This document shows positions 13,707-20,518 of a stretch of 22,086 bases of DNA, piece after piece. Origin of the DNA: an uncultured Collinsella sp. (lineage in GTDB: Bacteria > Actinomycetota > Coriobacteriia > Coriobacteriales > Coriobacteriaceae); the NCBI GenBank assembly GCA_905204635.1, contig CAJLAN010000005.1:1-22086 (forward strand), written 5' to 3'. Numbering within the stretch: position 1 is the first letter of the stretch; each line of letters opens with the position of its first letter. The notes under the pieces are model-generated. The model saw nothing but the letters and a program-made list of their open reading frames with translations, did not search any database and was not told where the DNA came from. A program made the translations under genes and the position numbers.

Positions 13707-16616
13707 ATGAGAGTCGAACTTAAGGATTTTCAAGCCGGGGCAGTCGAGACCCTGGTGAACAAGTTGCAGTCGATGCGTCGACGCTACGAGCAGGACGGCG
13801 AGCTGTCCTCGATATGCCTCGCATCCCCCACGGGGTCGGGCAAGACGGTCATGTGCGCGGCGACGATCGAAGCGCTCTTCTTCGGAGACGACGATTTGGG
13901 CCTCATGCCCGACGAGAACGCCGTTGTCCTTTGGCTTTCGGATTCCCCGAGCCTGAACGAGCAGACGAGCGTGCGTTTCTCCAACGTGGCGGACAAGCTA
14001 GCAGACAGCATCCTTGACAGGCGCCATCTGGTCACGATTGCCAACGACTTCGGAGCTGCGCACGACATTCTTGAGCCGCGCCACGTCTATTTCCTCAGCA
14101 AGGACCTACTCAGCAAGAATGGCCTGCTCACCAAGGGTGGTGAGGCCAACTCCGGCCGCGTGTTCTGGGACATCCTTGACCGCACCATCAGAGATCCGGA
14201 GCGCAACCTCTATCTGTTCATAGACGAGGCCCACCGCGGCCTGGGGGCCAATGTCTCGAGCGAGCGCGGCACCGCGACGATCTACGCCAACCTCATTGAT
14301 GGTCTAGACGGCCGTGCAGCGATGCCCATCGTCGTCGGGGTCTCTGCCACGCCGCAGAGGTTCGAAGCGGCCATGGACCAGCGCGCCGATCGCGTGCGTA
14401 TGCCAAAGGTCGCTGTGACCCCTCGCGAGGTCCAGGAGTCGGGTCTGCTCAAGGACATCATCGAGTTGCGCGTGCCAGAGAAGGACGACCCAGTCGAGCA
14501 CCAGTACCTCACTATGGCGTGCGAGCGCTATGCCCTGGCCTGCCGCGAGTGGGGCGAGTACTGTGCCCGTGAGGGCGAGAGTCCCGTCAACCCGCTGCTG
14601 CTCATCCAAGCGGCGGACAACGTGAGCAACTCGGCCCTGGCTGAGATGTGCGACCAGATCACGGGCCTGGTCCCCGGTCTTTCCGAGGCGATGTCGTTCG
14701 CCAACGTCTTCGGCGAGCATAAGGACATCGCGGCGGGAAAATACCTCATTCCCTATGTCGAGCCCGAGTTCGTTCAGGACACCTCGCGCATTCGCGTGCT
14801 CTTCGCCAAGGAGGCTGTCTCCAACGGATGGGACTGCCCGCGAGCGGAGGTCATCTTCTCGCAGCGCAGGCGTTCGGACTCGACCTATATCGCACAACTC
14901 GTGGGACGTATGGTACGCACTCCACTTGCGCGGCGCATCGAATCCGATGATCTTTTGAACTCCGTCGCCTGCTACCTGCCCCAGTTCAATCCCGAGAGCA
15001 CTCAGGACGTGGTCGACTACCTCATGGGCCGCAAGGACGACATGGGCGAGAGCTCCATCGGCAAGCAGAACATCGTTCTCAACCCCGTGACTATCACGGC
15101 GGCTGCGCCCAAGTCCGAAGCCGACTACCAACAGGAGCTCAAGGCGTACGAGGAGAACGAGAAGGCCATCGAGGCGGCGCGGCAGGCACAACCCGGCTAC
15201 CAGGCGCCGCTTGCCGGCATCGCGATTCAGGAGCCGTTGGACATGCAGGGAACGCAGCCCTCGCTTGCCTCGGCGGTCAGGCCCGTCGACGTACCGGCGC
15301 CAGAAGCGGAGCTGACGCCTCAGCCCGCAACGGGCAACTACGTTGTAGCACCTGCCCCGCAGCAACCTGCGACCCCTGAGCCAAGTTCCACACAGACCGA
15401 GCCGACCCAGCCCGTCTCGGTCGTAAAACCCGTGCCCATGGCAAAGCCCAAGCCGCCCACCAAGCGCGAGCGGTCTTTCACGTACCAGGATTGGCAGGGC
15501 ATCCGCACAGCCTTCGATTCCATCCCCGTCCAGCGCATTCCGAAGAAGGCTAGAAACGAATTCCAGAGCCTGGTTAAGACGGCGACTCTGCTTGTCGAGA
15601 CTGGCCTCGATGTCAATGCCGCAGCCGACGTGAAAAAACAGTTCGTCCAGAAGCTCAAGGGATACATCGTTGCTAACGAGGACGAGTACCGCGAAACCAA
15701 ACACGACGTAGAGGTTGCCGAGACCGTCAAGATCACGCTCGACAAGCTCAACGAGACCGAGGACCAGAAGCAGGAGGAGGCCCGCACGGACGCCGAGGGT
15801 CTCAGAAAGGCCGCCCGCGACGCCGACATGCATTTCACTAAGGAGTTTGCGAATGAGTATCGTCGCGCCAACTTCAAGGAGCTTGGGCGGCCCGAGTGCG
15901 ATCTGCGCCTTGCCGCGGCGGTGCGCACGCAGGCCATCGTTGATGCGCTCGAGGGCTGGGCGGCCCAATGCCGAAAGGGATACTTCGATAAGGTCGATGG
16001 ATCTGGCGATTATGACTACCTTAACGACGCGGCAAAGCAGCGCTACGACGAGCTGGCCCGTGAAACCGAGGGCAAGCGTCTCACAAAGATAGAGTGGCCC
16101 ACGTCTGCCAGCACGTCGGACGACTTCGCTAAGGATCCGTGCCATATCGTGCAGAAAGAGGACGGCCTCTGCCCGCTCGACCTGAACCCGGCGGAAGACT
16201 ATATCGTTAGGAACGAATTGGCGAAGAATCGCACGGTTGCCTTCTATCGCAATCCGTCGGGCAGCATGTCTGCCAAGGCGTTTTCGATCCCGTACATGTC
16301 TTCGGTGGGACGCAAGGCCCTGCATCCAGACTTCCTCTTCTTCGTGAAGGATGCTGAGGGTGTCATCAGGCCGTCCATCGTCGACCCGCATGGCGAGTTC
16401 CTCGGTGACACGCTGGCAAAGCTCAGAGGCTATGTAACCTACTTGCGCGATTATCCCGACGTGTTCAAGCAGGTGCTCTTCGTCGGTGATATGGGCGAGG
16501 GCGTGTACAAGGTGCTCAACCTCCTGCGCCCCGAGGTCCAGGATGCCGTCATGGCCTACAGCGATGTCGACTGTAAGGCGCTCTTCTACGGTTCCTTCGC
16601 AAACGATTATCACTAG
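13707..16616 (+). CDS. res: Type III restriction enzyme subunit (Res), DEAH helicase-nuclease
   Basis: A 969-residue partner of Mod that translocates or slides on DNA using ATP and cuts unmodified DNA. Superfamily 2 helicase motifs: PTGSGKT (41-47), IDEAH (172-176), VSATP (212-216), SNGWDCP (372-378) and QLVGRMVR (397-404). A proline-rich, low-complexity linker spans about 524-591. The C-terminal nuclease part contains HPDF (873-876) and then VDPHGEF (892-898), so the PD is present but the usual D/E-x-K reads D-P-H; Lys905 is nearby. The start at 13707 follows GGTGAGG (13695-13701) and leaves 2 bases after the mod stop. Cutting activity is likely but not proved by motifs. Confidence 0.92.
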   Translation: MRVELKDFQAGAVETLVNKLQSMRRRYEQDGELSSICLASPTGSGKTVMCAATIEALFFGDDDLGLMPDENAVVLWLSDSPSLNEQTSVRFSNVADKLADSILDRRHLVTIANDFGAAHDILEPRHVYFLSKDLLSKNGLLTKGGEANSGRVFWDILDRTIRDPERNLYLFIDEAHRGLGANVSSERGTATIYANLIDGLDGRAAMPIVVGVSATPQRFEAAMDQRADRVRMPKVAVTPREVQESGLLKDIIELRVPEKDDPVEHQYLTMACERYALACREWGEYCAREGESPVNPLLLIQAADNVSNSALAEMCDQITGLVPGLSEAMSFANVFGEHKDIAAGKYLIPYVEPEFVQDTSRIRVLFAKEAVSNGWDCPRAEVIFSQRRRSDSTYIAQLVGRMVRTPLARRIESDDLLNSVACYLPQFNPESTQDVVDYLMGRKDDMGESSIGKQNIVLNPVTITAAAPKSEADYQQELKAYEENEKAIEAARQAQPGYQAPLAGIAIQEPLDMQGTQPSLASAVRPVDVPAPEAELTPQPATGNYVVAPAPQQPATPEPSSTQTEPTQPVSVVKPVPMAKPKPPTKRERSFTYQDWQGIRTAFDSIPVQRIPKKARNEFQSLVKTATLLVETGLDVNAAADVKKQFVQKLKGYIVANEDEYRETKHDVEVAETVKITLDKLNETEDQKQEEARTDAEGLRKAARDADMHFTKEFANEYRRANFKELGRPECDLRLAAAVRTQAIVDALEGWAAQCRKGYFDKVDGSGDYDYLNDAAKQRYDELARETEGKRLTKIEWPTSASTSDDFAKDPCHIVQKEDGLCPLDLNPAEDYIVRNELAKNRTVAFYRNPSGSMSAKAFSIPYMSSVGRKALHPDFLFFVKDAEGVIRPSIVDPHGEFLGDTLAKLRGYVTYLRDYPDVFKQVLFVGDMGEGVYKVLNLLRPEVQDAVMAYSDVDCKALFYGSFANDYH

Positions 16617-16683
16617 GATCGTCGGGATTTGCCCGGCAGACGTCTCGGCCATATACCAGAAGAGAAATAGTAAGGCACGCTAA

Positions 16684-16723
16684 GGCGGCCATCCGTTAGG
16701 GATGGCCGCCTCTCTTCAGTCTT
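16684..16723 (+). terminator. Terminator of the R-M operon
   Basis: GGCGGCCATCC (16684-16694) and GGATGGCCGCC (16700-16710) form a perfect 11-bp stem with loop GTTAG, followed by a pyrimidine-rich TCTCTTCAGTCTT tail. The T-run is weak, but the stem is strong and lies 68 bases after res. Confidence 0.8.
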
Positions 16724-17005
16724 GACCCATGTTTTCCAACGTTTCGGTGGCATTCGCCGGTCATGACCTCGTATCCGTTACGCGGGGGGCACCTCCGCTA
16801 CGCCGCGTCAAGGGGGCCCATGAGACCCCGCACAAACCTCCGCTCCGCTCCGGTTGGTGGAGGTCGTCATGGACCTCCCTTGACCCGCCTTCGCTCCGGT
16901 GCGGCTTTGCAGGGAGCAAAGCCGACGACGACGCGCGGCGTCGCCATTCGGCTTTGCCCGCAGGGGCGAGATGTTGAGGGCAGGGTGCCCGGAACGGAGG
17001 AAGAG
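16724..17005. other. Structured leader upstream of the DUF2958 gene
   Basis: About 280 bases without a supported gene but rich in inverted repeats. Bases 16807-16823 and 16867-16884 are imperfect complements (17-18 bases). CGGCTTTGC occurs at 16902-16910 and 16949-16957, and its complement GCAAAGCCG at 16916-16924 can pair with either copy. This layout resembles an attenuator or a conjugative-element leader region. No -10/-35 pair was fixed. Confidence 0.5.
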
Positions 17006-17305
17006 ATGCAGCAGCTGATGACGAGGGAAATCGCCAAGACGGCTCCAAGGCTCTACGAGCAGGACGGAGCAGAGGACCCCACGGTCTACGCCCACTACTT
17101 CTCGTGCGTGAACGGATGGGACTGGTGGCTGCTCGAGTTCGACGGCACGGACGAGGCGTTCGGCCTCGTCGAGGGCTACGACGACGAGCTCGGCTACTTC
17201 AGCATCAAGGAGATGGAGGAGCTGAACCGCCAGATGGGGTTCGCCGCCGTCGAGCGCGACGAGCACTTCACCCCGAAGCCGCTCAGCGCCGTCAGGGGGA
17301 GGTAG
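17006..17305 (+). CDS. DUF2958-family protein of mobile elements
   Basis: A 99-residue soluble protein. The stretch from TAPRLYEQDG through WDWWLLEFDG, FGLVEGYDDELGYFSIKEME and VERDEHFTPKPL fits DUF2958, a family of unknown biochemical role found mostly on plasmids and integrative conjugative elements. The start at 17006 follows GGAGG (16996-17000) with a 5-base gap. The next gene begins 4 bases after its stop, so they form an operon. Its presence marks the region as element-borne; no catalytic residues can be named. Confidence 0.85.
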   Translation: MQQLMTREIAKTAPRLYEQDGAEDPTVYAHYFSCVNGWDWWLLEFDGTDEAFGLVEGYDDELGYFSIKEMEELNRQMGFAAVERDEHFTPKPLSAVRGR

Positions 17306-17309
17306 CTCC

Positions 17310-17603
17310 ATGGAGATGGACGAGTTTGGCGCCGTGGGCAGATTCGGCAAGTCCCTGAGCGGGGCCGCCGGGCTGACTGTCGTCGTCGAGTTTGAGTCGG
17401 GCGGCGAGAGCGGGGCGTTCGAGATGGGTGCCGCTCCGGAGGGGTCGCCCGAACTCGGGCGACTCGTCTCGTGCGCGCGCGACGAGGCCGACGCTCTGGT
17501 GGAGGATGGGGGCGGATGGGCTGCCGTCCGCATCGGATTCGGCGACGTGGAGAGCATCGACTGCGAGAGCGGCCGAACCGTGCACGTTGCCGGAGAGGAG
17601 TGA
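17310..17603 (+). CDS. Hypothetical protein, partner of DUF2958 gene
   Basis: A 97-residue acidic protein starting MEMDEFGAVGRFGKSLSG. GGGGGAGG (17295-17302) lies 7 bases before the ATG, and the gap to the upstream stop is 4 bases. It has alternating hydrophobic strands (LTVVVEFESG, AAVRIGFGDVESIDC), no membrane segment and no motif I recognise. A terminator follows 15 bases after the stop. It is likely cargo or an accessory gene of the conjugative element. Confidence 0.75.
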   Translation: MEMDEFGAVGRFGKSLSGAAGLTVVVEFESGGESGAFEMGAAPEGSPELGRLVSCARDEADALVEDGGGWAAVRIGFGDVESIDCESGRTVHVAGEE

Positions 17604-17617
17604 AGCGCACACAGAGA

Positions 17618-17654
17618 GCGCGGGCATGCCATCGGCGTGCCCGCGCCAGCTTTT
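17618..17654 (+). terminator. Terminator after the DUF2958 operon
   Basis: GCGCGGGCA (17618-17626) pairs with TGCCCGCGC (17638-17646); GCC/GGC extends the stem inside around an ATC loop. CAGCTTTT follows. Confidence 0.75.
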
Positions 17655-17829
17655 CCGGGGATGCCTCGCGTCATCCCCGAACCCCTGCGCGCCAAGGGGC
17701 GGCGCCCCTTGGAACCTTGGCCAAGGCGACTCGGGAAACATGGAGGATACTGAGACCCATGCACCCGGCGGCATCAATAGATCTCAACCTGATGCTTGAC
17801 CTCTATGGCCTAGAATTCGGCGGCTTCCG
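17655..17829. other. Hairpin cluster downstream of the DUF2958 operon
   Basis: Two more dyads follow the terminator: GGGGATG/CATCCCC at about 17657-17678 and a perfect CCAAGGGGC/GCCCCTTGG stem with loop GGC at 17692-17712. No gene is well supported; a short plus-strand frame from ATG 17761 is discussed in the findings. The region marks the junction of two convergent units. Confidence 0.5.
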
Positions 17830-19065
17830 CTACTTCGTGGCACCGCAAGAAGAGCACTTATACCCAGTGGTCACAGTTTCATCCCATGCCTTGCTCACCT
17901 GCACCTGCTCGTCATAGGCCGCTTGGTCGGTCACGGTTTCATAATACCCCTGCTTTACAGTCACATAGGTAGAGTGATAGCTTCCGCAATTACCGCCATT
18001 CATAAGGGAGTTGTTAATATGCCCCCAAGGGTCAGACGTGATATCAGCACCGCACTGGTTGCAGATATAGTGTTCCTCCGTCACCGGGTCATGCCATACC
18101 TGATGCGTCACCGCGTCGTGGTGGACGGTCTTGTACTGCGCGTCGTGATGGACGGTCTTGGTCTGGGCAACCCAGTTGTGCTGGTGCGCCGGGGTGTCGT
18201 CCTTCTTCGATGAGCCGCCCGAGTTGGAACCGGAGCCGGAGTTTCCGCTACCTCCGCTCGGCTTGCTGTCCGACTTATTTCCAGAGCCGTTGTTTCCGCT
18301 ATCGTTCTTGGAACCGGAATCGTTCTTCTTGTTGTCGGAGGTCTCCGGGGTCTTCGCGTCAGACGTGTCCTCCCTGGCCGCCTCCTGCGCCTTTTCGCTC
18401 TCCTTCTCGACGGCATCGGCATCGGCGTACGGGTTCTTCTTGATGTTGTCCTCGAACTTCTTCACGACCTCGGCACCCTTGTCTCCGGTCAGGGTGGAAT
18501 CGCCCTTCTTCACGGCTGCTGCAACGTCCTTGGCGATGGCGGTCAGGTCATCCTTCGTCACCTTATCCGCATCCACCTTGTTGAAAGTCACTCCCGTGCT
18601 GGCCGTCTTCTTATCGGCCTTCCCGGCGGTAACCTTCTTCGATGGCACCTTATAGATGGAACCGTCGGCGTTCACCGGCGAGATGAATGTGACGGTATAG
18701 GTACTGGACTTGCCGACCTTCACGGTCACCTGTTTGTTCGCGGCGATGGCAGTGTAGAAGTCCACTTCCCCGTCTGCATCCTCTATATGGGCGATGACGG
18801 GCGTGGAGGTGTCCGCATCCCAGCCGTCGGCCTTCACTTCAAGGGTAAGTACCATGTCCTGCTCCTCATCGTCCTTCGACTGCGACACCGCAGGGGCATT
18901 GGAATCTCCCGTCCAACTGGCATGTGAGATAGCGTAAGCCCCGCAGCCGATGAGAAGCGCCGCACAGAGGATTCCTGCACCAGCCGCGCAGACCTGTTTA
19001 CGGGAGAACTCGCGCCCGAAGAGCTTGATTCGACCGCTATTTTCCATTCGTGAACACCGGGTCAT
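17830..19065 (-). CDS. Membrane-anchored surface protein with His/Cys-rich C-terminus
   Basis: A 411-residue exported protein. A basic N-terminus is followed by one hydrophobic segment (24-46); LIGC at 38-41 could be a lipobox, or the segment is a plain anchor. Residues 70-160 look like a beta-rich domain, 165-235 is a Lys/Glu/Ala helical stretch, and 240-290 is a Ser/Gly/Asn/Lys linker typical of surface proteins. The C-terminal 120 residues repeat VHHDA-like units and carry CNQC (335-338) and CSSC (404-407) with many His, suggesting zinc binding. I chose ATG 19065, with GGGAG about 9 bases upstream; ATG 19047 is possible but has no ribosome site. It overlaps the upstream lipoprotein gene. 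Role unknown. Confidence 0.82.
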   Translation of the reverse strand: MTRCSRMENSGRIKLFGREFSRKQVCAAGAGILCAALLIGCGAYAISHASWTGDSNAPAVSQSKDDEEQDMVLTLEVKADGWDADTSTPVIAHIEDADGEVDFYTAIAANKQVTVKVGKSSTYTVTFISPVNADGSIYKVPSKKVTAGKADKKTASTGVTFNKVDADKVTKDDLTAIAKDVAAAVKKGDSTLTGDKGAEVVKKFEDNIKKNPYADADAVEKESEKAQEAAREDTSDAKTPETSDNKKNDSGSKNDSGNNGSGNKSDSKPSGGSGNSGSGSNSGGSSKKDDTPAHQHNWVAQTKTVHHDAQYKTVHHDAVTHQVWHDPVTEEHYICNQCGADITSDPWGHINNSLMNGGNCGSYHSTYVTVKQGYYETVTDQAAYDEQVQVSKAWDETVTTGYKCSSCGATK

Positions 19066-19843
19066 ACATCGTCTCTCCCAGCTTCAGAACCAGGCTGTCG
19101 TTACGTTTCTCGAGGGTATAGGCCACCGACGCCCCATCGGCCGTCAGCTCGCCCTTGTAAACGAGCGGGCGCGGTGTCGAGTCGGTATCCTTCGCCCTCT
19201 GGTCTTTGACCGCGAGGCTGTACTTTCCCGAATGGTCCGATGCGGCCCATTCGTCATCACTGGGACCTTGAGTGAACAGATAGCCCTTTTGGTTATACGA
19301 CGCCTTCTTGAATGCGATCTTTCCGCTGTCGAAGTTGATCTCCTCGGGGCTCGCCATGGACTCCGGCCGGTTCGAGCGTTCCCATTCCTGCGATTCAAGC
19401 AGCTCTTTGACGCGGGCGACCGCCTTGCCGGTGTAGTCCTCGTAGTACTTCTTCGCATCGTCCTCGCTCAGGAAATAGCGCTCGCCGTACTCCTCGTCGC
19501 CAGAGGGGATATAGGCATCCGCATCGTCGGCCTTCTTGAGCGTCAGGGTACCGAGCTCGCTTGAGCTCAATACGATGTTCTCGTCTTCCTGCCTCCACGT
19601 TCCCGAGGACTCGAACGACCCTGCGTAATGCCAGCCGTCCCCGTCGTCGAAGGTGATCGTCGTCTCGGAACCCAGCTTGTTATTCGTCATCTTCCCGAGG
19701 GCGACGTTGTCGCAGACCGATATGTAATAGAGCGTCTTTCCCTTCACTCCCGTCGGTCCGCATCCGCTCAAGCCGCTCAATCCGGCAATCGACATCAGTC
19801 CGACAGCGCCCAAAAAGCCGCGCCGGGATACATTCATCGCCAT
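19037..19843 (-). CDS. Tat-type exported lipoprotein, hypothetical
   Basis: A 268-residue protein. The N-terminus has a twin-arginine motif SRRGFLG (6-12), a hydrophobic stretch and a lipobox LSGC (25-28), so it is probably exported folded by Tat and lipidated at Cys28. The start at 19843 was chosen because AAAGGAG lies 7 bases upstream. The mature part contains a repeated theme of short beta segments (TLYYISVCDN, WHYAGSFESSGTWRQEDENIVLSS, in parts) like small extracytoplasmic binding or folding-value domains; no family is certain. The next gene overlaps its 3' end, so both surface proteins are made together. It is divergent from an XRE regulator. Confidence 0.85.
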   Translation of the reverse strand: MAMNVSRRGFLGAVGLMSIAGLSGLSGCGPTGVKGKTLYYISVCDNVALGKMTNNKLGSETTITFDDGDGWHYAGSFESSGTWRQEDENIVLSSSELGTLTLKKADDADAYIPSGDEEYGERYFLSEDDAKKYYEDYTGKAVARVKELLESQEWERSNRPESMASPEEINFDSGKIAFKKASYNQKGYLFTQGPSDDEWAASDHSGKYSLAVKDQRAKDTDSTPRPLVYKGELTADGASVAYTLEKRNDSLVLKLGETMYDPVFTNGK

Positions 19844-19931
19844 GGCAGTTCTCCTTTGATTCATAGATGGTACTTACGGCGATCCCCTCAACCTGGAAAA
19901 GGGCCACGTGAGCATTGTATTGCAAATTGTC

Positions 19932-19961
19932 ACTTATATAGGTGTGACTCATATAGGTCCG
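19932..19961. promoter_or_regulatory. Tandem 15-bp operator repeats upstream of XRE gene
   Basis: ACTTATATAGGTGTG (19932-19946) and ACTCATATAGGTCCG (19947-19961) are tandem units, and a third ACTC begins next. In each, the first 12 bases are near-palindromic (10 of 12 positions in the first). TTGTCA at 19927-19932 is a possible -35 box, so the units lie over the core promoter. Confidence 0.6.
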
Positions 19962-19997
19962 ACTCAAATCATTGGCACCACCAGTCGGGAGGTACCA

Positions 19998-20228
19998 ATG
20001 ACTCAGCTAGATGCAAAAATGAAAGTCGGACTTCGCATCAAGGAATTGAGAAACGCTCTTGGATACAGCCAGGAAGCCCTTGCGTACTCGATAGAGATGT
20101 CTCGAACCTATTTTGCCGAGGTCGAAACCGGGAAACGGAACATCTCGATCGAGAACATAGAGCGCATAGCAAGGGGCCTTGGTGTTTCTCTAAGGGAGTT
20201 TTTCGATTCCGACCTGTTTACGGGGTGA
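19998..20228 (+). CDS. XRE-family regulator, controller-protein-like
   Basis: A 76-residue helix-turn-helix protein. IKELRNALGYSQEALAYS (14-31) and SRTYFAEVETGKRNISIE (35-52), then IERIARGLGVSLREFFDSD, closely fit the XRE class that includes controller (C) proteins of restriction-modification systems. The start at 19998 follows GGGAGG (19987-19992) with a 6-base gap. It stands divergent from the lipoprotein operon and just downstream of tandem near-palindromic sites, which it probably binds to control itself and perhaps the surface genes. No restriction gene follows, so a true C-protein role is not shown. Confidence 0.9.
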   Translation: MTQLDAKMKVGLRIKELRNALGYSQEALAYSIEMSRTYFAEVETGKRNISIENIERIARGLGVSLREFFDSDLFTG

Positions 20229-20518
20229 CTCGGTGACGGATCGCTGGAAAAAATCTGTGAATGCGCGGTGCTGCTTCTCTTTATGCTATTCGAATATCGC
20301 GAGACCTGTTGACTTCTATTTCCGCCACGAATCGGCGGTGCAGGATAAGGCTTCACTACGTTTCGCCGGAGGCAAACGGCGCAACTCGGCGAGCCGAGTT
20401 CGAAAGCGCAGGTAGATGCCTGCGCCTAAAACGAAAAACACCCGCATCCACGTGTAGCGCGCGGGCGCGGGTGCGTAGTTGATTGGGGCGTTTCCGCTGG
20501 ATATGGGCGATTACGCGG
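20229..20518. other. Intergenic region between XRE gene and TraG-like gene
   Basis: About 290 bases between convergent genes. No supported gene. AACTCGGC/GCCGAGTT (an 8-bp stem around GA, about 20383-20400) and GCGCAGG/CCTGCGC (about 20406-20425) are short hairpins, and a terminator for the minus strand lies at the right. Confidence 0.5.
20434..20473 (-). terminator. Terminator of the TraG-like gene
   Basis: On the minus strand CACCCGC (20473-20467) pairs with GCGGGTG (20445-20439) and is followed by TTTTT (20438-20434). The loop is long (21 bases) and GC-rich with inner pairing. Confidence 0.6.

Noticed and set aside
14304..16652. 782-codon frame antisense to res
   Set aside because: Very long, but the sense strand holds all the helicase motifs and the antisense product is rich in Arg/Leu/Gly with no domain.
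16740..17005. N-terminal extension of the DUF2958 gene from 16763
   Set aside because: The extra 81 residues are Arg/Gly/Pro-rich and cross strong hairpins, while a good ribosome site lies right before ATG 17006 at the family N-terminus.
18158..18655. Plus-strand frame rich in Phe/Ser/Leu opposite the surface protein
   Set aside because: It is antisense to the Ser/Gly/Lys linker of the surface protein, which explains its odd composition.
19932..19965. CRISPR-like tandem repeats
   Set aside because: Only two 15-bp units with no spacers; they fit an operator better.
20233..20415. Small gene just after the XRE regulator
   Set aside because: GTG start without a Shine-Dalgarno, Arg/Ser-rich product, and the frame crosses two hairpins.
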